Of a stretch of 64,000 bases of DNA, positions 30,860 to 40,484 are shown piece after piece. The position numbers and the translations under genes were made by a program. Every line of letters begins with the position of its first letter. The stretch's first letter is position 1. Source of the stretch: Chaetoceros tenuissimus (Eukaryota > Bacillariophyta > Thalassiosirophyceae > Chaetocerotales > Chaetocerotaceae). The DNA lies in the NCBI GenBank assembly GCA_021927905.1, contig BLLK01000019.1:1178001-1242000 (forward strand), written 5' to 3'. A model generated the notes under the pieces. That model was not told the origin of the DNA and searched no databases. It worked only from the letters and a program-made list of their open reading frames with translations.

Positions 30860-31144
30860 AAATAACATGTAAAATCCAGCAACTTTGAAGATGTTGACAT
30901 CTTTACATTATGGATATTTATAAAAAATTTACAATGTTTACTTTGTTCATATTGTATGAGCCTTTTTCGAGTGTTGAAAGAGAAACGGATACAGTTCTAT
31001 AGTTTTTCTTCATGTGGTGTCAAAAGGCCTTTTCTCCTCTTCTCCAGGCCACTCATTCTTTTCGCCAGTATCTTTCACTGATGGCATGACAGACTGGAAT
31101 CATCACCAGTTCCTACAGAACTATCAATACTGGTAGCAATACTC

Positions 31145-31762
31145 ATGGACTTTCAAAGTATTAGCAAAAGACTTGAATATTTAGAAAAATGGAGGGAACT
31201 CGCCATACGCCCTCTGAAGGAAGATACGCATCCAGATGATTTAGATTTACTCGAAAAAGAACAAGATGATTTACAATTGTTATCCAAGAAATGTTTGCAA
31301 GTGAGAAGAGAAATGAATCAAAACTTACCGCAGCATGAACTTGCTCTGGATCATGAATTGCAAGTCAAGACGAGTCAGATTCCAGATTCGGGCAATGGTT
31401 TGTTTTATGAACCTCGACTTGATGATGCAAATGAGATTCGTGAGGGTAGTATTCTGTGCTATTATACAGGTCATCGACACAATTTCTATTCTCAAAAGTA
31501 TCTAGAAGACAAATCCTATTTACTTCATGTAGATGGAGATATTCTAGTGGATCCTAGAGAAACATTAGATATCAAAGCTAGGTATATAAATGATCCCTTG
31601 AATGCTCGGCTCATCAATTGTAAATTTGTTCCAGATGTAAAGGAATTTCGATGTAAAGTAGTTGCTACGCGAAGTATACACCCAGGGGAAGAATTATTTA
31701 TTAGCTATGGGAAGATTTATTGGGAACAACAGCCATACGAGGGTAAAATATTTCATGGATGA
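31145..31762 (+). CDS. SET-domain protein (putative protein lysine methyltransferase)
   Basis: An intact ATG frame of 205 residues. The N-terminal ~70 residues are helical and charged. The SET core follows: QIPDSGNGLFYEP (opening, GxGxF type), EIREGSILCYYTG, HVDGDILVDPRE, KARYINDPLNARLINCKF (in place of the NHS motif; Asn-Asp-Pro then Asn) and VVATRSIHPGEELFISYGKIYW (closing GEEL…YG..YW). The family transfers methyl groups from S-adenosylmethionine to lysines. Here RYINDPLN replaces RFINHSC, a form seen in divergent SET proteins, so the substrate is open and could be non-histone. No presequence. Its 3' end faces the RING/HA gene with ~107 bp between. Confidence 0.8.
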   Translation: MDFQSISKRLEYLEKWRELAIRPLKEDTHPDDLDLLEKEQDDLQLLSKKCLQVRREMNQNLPQHELALDHELQVKTSQIPDSGNGLFYEPRLDDANEIREGSILCYYTGHRHNFYSQKYLEDKSYLLHVDGDILVDPRETLDIKARYINDPLNARLINCKFVPDVKEFRCKVVATRSIHPGEELFISYGKIYWEQQPYEGKIFHG

Positions 31763-31869
31763 GAAGTAAAGAATTGCTTTTGTGTTTTCGATAAAATATG
31801 AAATTAAATTTAAGGTGAATTTCCTTCTTGATTGATAAATTGAATGTTTCTATATAGTGCAGACTTTTT

Positions 31870-33800
31870 TTAGTTTTTCTTATCACTCATGCTCATGTGG
31901 ATCTTGATTCTCTGGGGCTTCTTCTTTTCATCTTTCGGTGGAGAGGAAGGTACTGTTGATGATACAGAATTACTACTATCCGTCAAAGAGCTTACAGAGC
32001 CGCTACTATCATTCTCAGAACGACTAGTCCAGCAAAATCCAAGTTTGTTCAATGCATCAATTCGATCTTTGGATAAGTTATAACGTGGTTTCTTGCCTTC
32101 ATTTATGTAGCGATAGCTTTGGCGCATACTTTCAATCCATTTCACAAAATTTGAATCACCAAAAGATGGCGGTACATCACAATCTCCATGTTGTTCTTTA
32201 TATACCTTTAGCTTGTGGCATTGCTCTTCAAAAGAAATCATTAGTCTCGTGCCAATTTTTTTGCGAGTAGGCAGTGTTTTAGTCACATCTTCTACTTGAT
32301 CTAGTTTTCTTTTCTTACGTTCTCGGCCACTTGCTCGTGCTGCTTTTGGTGGATTTTCAATGACTGGTTCAGGCTTTACTTCTTCCTTCATTTCCACTTT
32401 TACCACTTCTTTTTTCGGTTCCTTCTTCTTTTCTACCTTTGCCTTTTTCGTTTCCTCTGGAGATGGTTGATCTTTTGCTTTGCGTTTTCTTGCAGGTCTA
32501 CTTTTGACTTCTTCCTCTTCATTGATCCAATTGAATCCAATACTATCTAAAGCTTTCTTTCTCTCATTGGTCAAATGATATCGCACAGATTTGCCTTCAT
32601 CTTGATACCGCTTTGTTTGTCTCATGGACCGGACCCATTTTGAAAACTTCTGATCATGGTAATTTTCAGGTACATTGTAATGTCCATGTTTTTCTTTGAA
32701 GTCACATAGATTCTGAAAATGATCTTCAAAAGCAGTGTATTTGGTTTTGTATCTTTTTCTTTCCCTATCCTTTTCCCTTTCCTTTTCGGAAATGGATGAA
32801 GAACGACGACCTAAAGAGCGACCTCTTCCACTAGTAACAACTTCTGGTGATTCTTCTTGGTCTGGGCTAGACGTTGGACTCAATAATTCATGATCTACCG
32901 GACTAGGTGAGTCGACATTAGTTGATTTTCTATCATCCCTCGACATACTTTTATTAAGTTCACGCTGTTTTTTCTTTGCTTTCTCTTTAAGTTCACGCTT
33001 CTCTTCCTTACGTTTCTTCCTCATTTCTCTCACTACCAATTCATCATTCCAATTAAAATCAAAGCCAATAGCTCTCAACGTAGATATTCTTTCTTCATTT
33101 AGATAATATTTAGTTTTCACATCCGTACCCAAGACTCTATAAGTTCGTCGCATTTCATAACACCATCTCGCAAGAACAGGATCCTCTGTATCACAGCGTG
33201 GAATGTTAGTGTGACCATGTTTGCGTTTGTACATTTTCAAAAGCATACAATGATCGAGAAAACTTCTTCGATTATGCTTTTGCATTGGAGTTGAAGATTC
33301 TTCTTCTAAAATTGGCGAGGCGGATGCTTCATTTGTGTTCTCTGAAGTTTCCTCTTTGATTTTACTAGGAGTCGAAAATAGGTCAGACCTGTTTTTCTTT
33401 TTTCCTGCTGTACTTCGTTTCGTCCTTGGCCTTGTCATATTCTATAAATGAGAATAATGAGTATATAATATATATAAATATAAACATATGGACAGGTAAA
33501 TGATACACAACTTACAATTTGTAGCATAGGATTCACCGGCTTTAAAATGCGACATTCTCTAGCTGTCTTTCTACAAATAGGACAGGGATGCTCTGTAGTT
33601 AGATCGAAACCTTCTTGAACAAAGATACACTGACCGCAATATTCATGGTAGCAAGGTATGGAAATGAATGTATCCCCTTCTGTTTCTGCATTGCAGTTTT
33701 TGCAAAATGTCTGATTGCTCGATGACGGTGCAGAAATGCGGAATAGACTGGAAGGAGCTGAATCATCTTTTGTGTAATCGAGGCAACTACCGTAATTCAT
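31870..33800 (-). CDS. RING-finger protein with three helicase-associated (HA) domains
   Basis: Two frames join into one gene: exon 1 33800-33516 and exon 2 33441-31870, with a 74-bp GT-AG intron (33515-33442) in phase 0; the product is 618 residues. Exon 1 holds a C3HC4 RING: Cys33-x2-Cys36, Cys50-x-His52-x2-Cys55-x2-Cys58, Cys73-x2-Cys76, the zinc pattern of E3 ubiquitin ligases. Exon 2 has three HA domains (about 155-227, 333-402 and 498-566), each of the form F(x)nYKxxHGxxxVPxx…W…MRxxYR…L…R…L…IGFxW, separated by Lys/Glu-rich low-complexity linkers. HA domains, common in diatoms and bacteria, are thought to bind nucleic acid. The join is inferred from splice sites. Without the intron, exon 2 alone could start at ATG 33438. 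Confidence 0.75.
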
Positions 33801-34033
33801 ATTTGATGTGGTATGGGTAGAGAGGGTATTAATAGATGTATATAAGTGTTTGCTATGTCTTTTCTTTTGACTTGACTAGCGATTCGAATAGAGAGATTCG
33901 AATAGATAGCTTTTGTTCCAATTGTTCTTATGTTTCGACAGCCACTCTTGATCGAAAATCGATGAATGCGGCAGAAGATGTTATGTTTACACAAAAACGT
34001 GCCGCGCTTTTTCGCCGTTGCAGTCAAGACTAA

Positions 34034-34432
34034 TGCTAAATCACTGCAATTTGACTTTTGACAGAAGGGTTTACACGAATTAAGTACTATTATTCAAATT
34101 GATTTCAAGGAATTGTTTTTCTAGCAGTATTATAGAGTAAATATTTCACTATTTCACCACTAGATAATGTATTTCTTATTCAAGCTGGTAAAATGATGGA
34201 GAAAAGAGGCTTTGAAGTATGTATATTTTTGTTTTAGATACCAAAAATATTTATCAAGCGATAGAAGAATGAATCAATTGGAGAAATCCCACAATAATAC
34301 TGCTAGCAAAGCTACATATTCTTACATATATTTTAGTTTATATTATAAACAACCCCTTATATCCCATATATAATTTACATTTCATGTATATTAGTATTAT
34401 GCACAATGAAAAGTAATAAAAAATATAGATTG
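34034..34432. other. Intergenic stretch with an inverted-repeat pair
   Basis: No gene is seen. The 13-bp sequence ctagcagtattat at 34121-34133 recurs exactly inverted at 34294-34306, bounding a 186-bp AT-rich segment. This could be a small non-autonomous DNA element or part of a 3' end. No target-site duplication was recognised. Confidence 0.45.
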
Positions 34433-35998
34433 TCAATCATTTGTCAATCCCTCGAAAAACGATCTCCACTCTATATTTTCAACAACAGACGCTGCATCAA
34501 CAGTACAAAACTTTTTCTTTTCATTTGCACTTTTCCAAAATGCTTGTTTAAATTGTTCTTTGTTTTCCTCCCCCCATCCGTCAGTACCTCGTAATCTCCT
34601 TTCATGATCAAGACTCAAATCAAGTATTTCTTGTAATGTTTTTTCATCTGGACAGTCAAGTACAAAATCATTAGCTTTGAGTCCATTTACTTCCTCGTGA
34701 TGATGTCGGATAGAATTTCGTACATATTCACGTGACAATGTTGTACTGTTTTTTATGAAACCTCTTTTACATGCCTCCATTGCAATAAAATCATAATGTA
34801 GTGGCATAGATGGATTGCGTTGTTTGACTATTGCAGGTGATTCCTCTTTATCACTTTTATTTTTCCTCGTTTCGAGTAATGAATTACAAGTCATGATTGC
34901 ACCATGTATCTGATGACATATAATTTCTGTAATGAAATCATCATTCCCATCTTTTTCTCTATGATTCATATCAACTAATTTGACATGAGATACACGCCGC
35001 TTTAATTCCTCATATAAATCCAATGGAAAGGTGCATAATTTTTGTGAAGGTTCCATCAATCCTGCAATAGTTACAACTCCATTTTCAAGATCAAAAGGCT
35101 TAGGTACCTTCCTCCCACCCTGATCGATACATTTGTCTCCCTCTTCTCCTGAGTTATACCACAAGCAGAGTTTTTGTTTATTAGGGCCTACTTTGTACCT
35201 TTCATTATATACAGACGGAAGATATTCGTACAATGGTCTATGAAGGGTAATGAAGCGTACATCCCATCCACCTAAAACTGTATGAAGTGCATCCCATGGA
35301 TACGGTATATTAGGTCTATATGATATTACACCAAGGATGCGACTGGCCATTGCCTCATCAGAAAATATGACATTCATGTTTTGTTCTTTGTAGTAGGACA
35401 CTCTATCGATAAATTTCCTCCAACATTCAAGAGCAGGAGCGTCCATGTTGTTAGTAGCATTGGCATTGTCGTTCTTGTACTTTTGAATATATGTTAGATT
35501 TTGTAGTTTTTGATGACAAGCGAAATCTGTCACCAATGCAGATGCAAATAAATTAAATTCCTGCTTATGATGTCTTTGGATGTCCAGACCTATACATTCA
35601 GGTCTACCAATGTATGCAAAGTTATCTTGTTCTAATTTGTCTCGGAGGGATTCAAGAGTACACTGTAATGTAGTACTGCCTGTTTTTGGTGGTCCAACGT
35701 GTATTATGAAGAGAGGACGATTATCATTTTGATTGAGAGCATTGTTCGTGATTATGGTATCGGTAGTAGCATTCTTAGTTGTAGCATTCTTAGTAGTAAC
35801 AGTAGTAGTGCTAACTTCATGCTGATTTACTAATCTTGAGGATGACTTGATTGATGATAAAGCGTCACGAATGAAAAGTATGTTTAACAGCACAAGAGAA
35901 AGGATGATGAATGCACGAAGAACCAATCGTAACCTAGATCTATTTTGTTGCTGTTGTTGTTGTTTTTGTTGTATACGGTATAAACCTTCATTCTTCAT
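34433..35998 (-). CDS. Type II membrane sulfotransferase-like protein
   Basis: Frame of 521 residues from ATG 35998 (the open frame extends slightly upstream without ATG). After a Gln-rich cytosolic stretch (QKQQQQQQNR) comes one transmembrane helix (about 24-43, LRLVLRAFIILSLVLLNILF), giving Golgi type II topology. A Ser/Thr/Asn-rich stem follows, and then PLFIIHVGPPKTGSTTLQ (P-loop about 97-112), the 5'-phosphosulfate-binding loop of sulfotransferases that use PAPS. A later DVRFITLHRPLYEYLPSVYNERY resembles the 3'-phosphate-binding region (…RxPxxxxxSxY…). Sulfation of wall or mucilage polysaccharides would be a natural role in a diatom, but the acceptor is not known. No damage seen. Confidence 0.8.
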   Translation of the reverse strand: MKNEGLYRIQQKQQQQQQNRSRLRLVLRAFIILSLVLLNILFIRDALSSIKSSSRLVNQHEVSTTTVTTKNATTKNATTDTIITNNALNQNDNRPLFIIHVGPPKTGSTTLQCTLESLRDKLEQDNFAYIGRPECIGLDIQRHHKQEFNLFASALVTDFACHQKLQNLTYIQKYKNDNANATNNMDAPALECWRKFIDRVSYYKEQNMNVIFSDEAMASRILGVISYRPNIPYPWDALHTVLGGWDVRFITLHRPLYEYLPSVYNERYKVGPNKQKLCLWYNSGEEGDKCIDQGGRKVPKPFDLENGVVTIAGLMEPSQKLCTFPLDLYEELKRRVSHVKLVDMNHREKDGNDDFITEIICHQIHGAIMTCNSLLETRKNKSDKEESPAIVKQRNPSMPLHYDFIAMEACKRGFIKNSTTLSREYVRNSIRHHHEEVNGLKANDFVLDCPDEKTLQEILDLSLDHERRLRGTDGWGEENKEQFKQAFWKSANEKKKFCTVDAASVVENIEWRSFFEGLTND

Positions 35999-36457
35999 CT
36001 CTTCATTTGAAAGTTTGATGGAAACAAAAAACAAAAATAAAACTGATGAGAAGGAGGTGTGGTCGTTTTTTGTTGCTTGTTGCCCTCTAGCTAGCTAGTA
36101 GCAAGCGATAGCTTCTAGCGAGCAAAGCGAAAAAAGGGGGGATTTTTTTGATTCATTCTTCCAGCCAATGACCTACAGTCAGTGCAGTTCTCTTCTGACA
36201 ATGTGTGTACGTACTACATGGTATTGAATGGAGAAGAGAGAAGAGAGACACGTCATCATTGTCCTTTTGTCAGCAAAACAACAGAAACGCGGAACGAGAG
36301 GAAAAGTAAGTGTGTACCATTACCCAAAGCGTCTTGCTGTCTTGCTTCCATTTTCATCACGGCAAATTATTTGATGATGCAAAGGTATCTACAATTTTTC
36401 ATAGAACAAAAAGAGACTCGACTCATAAACTATTTCAGATATCTCAATATTACTTCT

Positions 36458-37739
36458 ATGAACAGCAGTGTAAGTTCGTTTACATGTCTACACAGCTATT
36501 ACTCTTGTCATAGCAGAAATTCCCATTGAAGCTCTTCGCTCTTGCTTTTGCTTCTTCTTTACTAATACTCCTATGAATGATAGGTCTTGAGATTGGCTGT
36601 TGCTCTTGAACATGCTTGCGCAATATTTTCTTCCAACATACAATGTGTAGGAGGAAATAGTTACGGACAATTGGGAATAGGTAACAATTATGCTTCCTTG
36701 ACTCCAGTTACAATACAACTTCCCATCAATCCTGAAACAAGCGCGAGAATGACTCCAGTTCAAGTAGTCACTGGTGCATTTCACACATGTATCCTTGTCG
36801 ACGAAAAAGACAGAGGAAGTGTCTACTGTGTAGGACGCAACGTCGACAATCAGTTGGGAAATGATAATAATTCCGATTCCAATGAGCTAGTCCAAGTTAA
36901 CGGTATGGATGATACATATCTCACCAACGTCAAACAAACTGTGGCTGGTTGCCATCATACTTGTGCTATTTTCCAAGATGACAACGCTCCTTTATTTTGT
37001 TGGGGGAGAAATACTGAATATCAACTTGGCTTCAACAAGGAAGCACTTCGAAAAGAATCAAAGGATGTAAAACTCATGGCTCTATCAAGATACACCACTT
37101 GTATTGTGACAACTTCAAATGTTGTCGAATGTACTACTGCAGATAAAAGTACAGGTGGTACTTTTACTGTCGACTTTGGTGATGATGAGATTACCAAACT
37201 CACTGCAGGCAATAATCATTTTTGTGCTCTACTCAAAGGTAACAATGCCAAGTGCTTTGGAAGTAACTATTTTGGTCAACTTGGAAACGGATCAAGGAAA
37301 TATAACGACTGGATTACTATTCCACAATCCGTTGTAAGTCATGATGAGAGTTCATTATTTGAAATCACTGACATCAATGCAGGTGGCGACTCTACATGTC
37401 TTGTTTCTGATGGAAAGCCTATTTGCTTTGGAGAGAATTCAGATTATCAACTTGGAATTGATAGCCGGGAGACAGGAGATATATTTCCTGTTCTGACTCC
37501 AACTCCATTTGGATGTGACGTTTGAAGCTAATGATAAACAACTTGTCTCAATACATGTCGGAGGCTATACAGGCCATGCTGTCTTTTCAGATAACACAGT
37601 CTATGCCTGGGGAAGTAATGGCTATGGTACTCTTGGAAATGGATCCGCAGAATTCGGAACAGTAATATTTGGAAAAGATGCCAATGCAGTCAAGATGAAT
37701 TTTGACTTCGAATCTCAACCATCTACAAGCATTCTCTAA
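36458..37739 (+). CDS. RCC1-repeat protein, copy A, with one frame shift
   Basis: A likely first exon, ATG AAC AGC AGT (36458-36469), is followed by gtaagt and a 114-bp intron (36470-36583). The main exon then encodes seven-bladed RCC1-type repeats: HACAIFSSNIQCVGGNSYGQLG, HTCILVDEKDRGSVYCVGRN, HTCAIFQDD…CWGRN, HFCALLKGNNAKCFGSNYFGQLGNG and TCLVSDGKPICFGENSDYQLG. The frame shifts by one base near 37510, after which the last blade (GHAVFSDNTVYAWGSNGYGTLGNG) is in another frame to 37739. RCC1 repeats make propellers that bind proteins or chromatin; no guanine-exchange hairpin is evident. The shift may be an assembly error, since both parts look well kept. No EF-hand exons are found upstream, unlike copy B. 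Confidence 0.7.
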
Positions 37740-37989
37740 GCTTCAGTTGAAACTGATTTGTGCGAATTCCCTTTTAATTTTGTAAAGATTTTGATACATA
37801 AAATAATTCCTTTGTGTTGACCATTTTATTCAAGATTGATTCTTACTTTGTTGATCCAGAACAAAAGCATATTTCCTAGATCGAACTCTAACGCTACAAT
37901 GACTCTCTATTTACAAATATCCCCAAAACAGCTTCCCTCTGTTCCCTATACATCCATATATATCAGATACCACTTGAATCACATTTACT

Positions 37990-38328
37990 TTCCTTTCTTC
38001 TTTGTTCATCTCTCCATGCAAGAAATTGCTTCGATCTCTGATGTAATTTCTCAAGTTCCTCATCTTGAATTGCATTTTGGATAGAGGCAAAGTTCTTCTC
38101 GGCTTGTTTACTCAAATACTCAAGCTCTTCACCCCTTGTCATACTATTTTTCATCACGTAATTATATCTTTTGCTAGAGTATAATGGATTGTGCTTTTCA
38201 TCATGACCATATCGTTTTTGTATAGACTTCAAAAATCTCTTTTCGAAATACTCGAGTTCATCCTTCCACTCAACTCCTTCTTGTTTCTCTACAGGGGAGT
38301 GATGATCATTTGAGATATATGCAGTCAT
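37990..38328 (-). CDS. Small helical charged protein, hypothetical
   Basis: An ATG frame of ~121 residues (the ATG at 38328, MTAYISND, is the first real start codon; the frame closes at about 37963). The sequence is rich in Glu, Lys and Arg and mostly helical (ELEYFEKRFLKSIQKRYG, EELEYLSKQAEKNFASIQNA, EELEKLHQRSKQFLAWRDEQ), with repeated ELEYxxK spacing that may form a coiled coil. No Cys-rich, membrane or catalytic motif. I do not recognise the family. The even coding-like composition and good start make it more likely real than most short frames here. Confidence 0.5.
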
Positions 38329-38359
38329 ATTTATATCTTTATCCTGCTTATTCAATTTA

Positions 38360-40340
38360 GTTTTTTTGTTGCATGGAAATCAGTTCTATGTAATAAAATG
38401 AGGCATGAAAAGTTTTTTGAATTGTGTTCGCAGAAACCTTTCAGTTGAGTAGAAAATTGGTCAAATTGTCGTAGAAGAGTTTTTTAAATTGCACCTATTT
38501 AGACAGAATGAACGACACGACTCGACTTTAGTTCCAAAAACTGCAAACGAGGAGAGGATAACAGAAGAGAGAAGACAAGATGAGTGTGTGGTGAATGGTG
38601 AAATCAAGCGATGTGAAATGTTGTGAAGGAAACGAAGAGTGCTCTCGCTGCTCTTTCCTTGGCCTTCCTACTGTATTTGGCAATGAGGTTGGTACACACG
38701 TATCTACAAGCAAGTAGTCTCTTCCTTGGCTGCACATGAGAGCCAGCTGAAAAATTGAAGATATATCCACATGCATCACGACGAGCAAGCAAAGATACTG
38801 ACTTTATACAATCAGGAATTTAAGCAACCTCTAATAATTTCTGACAAGGGCATATGAATATAAGAAGCTCCTTTTCTATGTTGGAAGGTTGATGCTTGTG
38901 ATGGTAGTATTGTTACCGGCCTGTCGTTACTAGATGAAGCTACCTACCATTGGTAAAATGTCAAGATTACCCTAGCCCTACCTACCAAGGCTTGACTTGG
39001 ACGATTGTAGATTGAAACGCCGGCAGTCATACTCGCTTTTGGACTCGTCCTGAAAAGAGAGAATACAAATAGCCAGCATATGCATCATCTTTTCCCTTCG
39101 GTGATCCGAAACGGAGATGAGGTTGCTTGAAAAGTCATGAATCATGGTCTGTCTTAACACATTCTCATACTTTTCACTCCATGTATGCACTACTAAGAAC
39201 CTTGGTGGTGCGAGACCTTCAGTTTAGTTACATCTATACTATCTATACTATATCTCACAGAGTTTACACGAAATCTCCTCAGCTCGTTGGTATATGAGCG
39301 CCATCTTTACAAATGGCAAGAGATGCCATGTGAAAAAGAAGGAAGGGGCGGACTCACTTCAGAGGTTCTAGATTCAAATACCGGCATCCGTTTATTCTAA
39401 CTCATAATACATCGATTGAGACTGGTGTATCAGTCGTCATCCCTTTGATGAGATTGCTACTAAGGAACACAATGAGTCATGGTCTCGACACACGGCGATA
39501 TGGTATTCTCAAACCTTTCACTTGGAGAATCTCGGTGGTTAATGGCTGATTAAATCACAAACCATCAAATGTCATGCAAATAGGCGATATTCATATCAGG
39601 AGTACAATTCAAACATGTGAAGAACTTTTTTGGGTGATGATTTGGAGTGATAATTCATATTCGGAAAGTGCAACATGTTCCTTTTTTCACACAATCTTTT
39701 ATGCTAAAGCGAGCTCAGTCTATGAAAATGTTCACATACTTTGTAACATGCAGAAACTACAATGCTAGAGAAGCAAAGTACTTGAATTGAAATAAGAAGG
39801 TAAAACTTTCACATCATTTGAATAGATTCACAGACAATATTTCTACTTTATTTAAGTTTTACAATTAAATGAATACGATTTTTGACTTCCATAAAAGCCA
39901 ATCATTACATATGTAAGCAAAGTAAAGTTAGGAAAGCTTGTAGGGTTTCTATCAAAGCTCAAATTCGCTAATTCAACAGCACATTTCACATCTGATATCC
40001 CATTTCGTCGCAAAAACATTTCCCTTGCACTTTCATCCAACATCTGAAATTCAATCCTTCCTCGCAAAAGAGATCTCTGACAACTTCAAGTACGTTTTTT
40101 CAAAAGTCGGAAGTTCCTCAGTGTTGTATGTAATCTATACGTACAGTGTCTGGAAGAAGAGGAAAATTGTCACTCTATCGGCGTGTCAAAATTTGAAAAT
40201 GTCATAGATCTCCGAAACCAGGAATGAGGAAGATGCGCAGAGCTTGCCAAATCTTCCTCATTTTCAGATAGCCCAAGGGTTTTGTTCATCACATAATTTA
40301 CATAAAGTACACAAATTGACTTGTGAATTATTTCAGATTT
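38360..40340. other. Gene-poor stretch with relics
   Basis: Nearly 2 kb with no intact gene. It contains rearranged fragments of the HTW/WID family (separate entry, 39084-39550). An open frame on the minus strand at about 39852-40067 (LDESAREMFLRRNGISDVKC…) looks partly protein-like but has no start codon and no recognised family, so it may be a leftover exon. Otherwise I see nothing. Confidence 0.5.
39084..39550. pseudogene. Scrambled relic of the HTW/WID gene family
   Basis: Three pieces match the genes at 6109 and 20027. Minus strand 39084-39225 corresponds to the HTW…MIHDFSSNLISVSDRR part (VHTWSEKYEN still readable). Plus strand 39297-39385 corresponds to the MANVKRRCEKEGWTREVVDS part. 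Minus strand 39405-39550 again corresponds to the HTW…TIDTP part, more diverged. The pieces are out of order and in both orientations, so at least one duplication and one inversion took place before or during decay. This shows the family once had further members in this region. Confidence 0.75.
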
Positions 40341-40484
40341 TAACTACTATTTCAACATGACTTCTAACAACAACACTACACAGCTACTCTTCTCGTAGGT
40401 CGCACATCATTTCTTCTCGCTCGATTTCTTTTTCTTTTTCAAAATAAATCTAACATTTAAATCCCCTTCCTCATTTTCATTTTC

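Noticed and set aside
40357-40394. ATG-containing first exon for RCC1 copy B
   Set aside because: The gtaggt donor leaves it out of phase with the next exon, so I could not accept it as the start.
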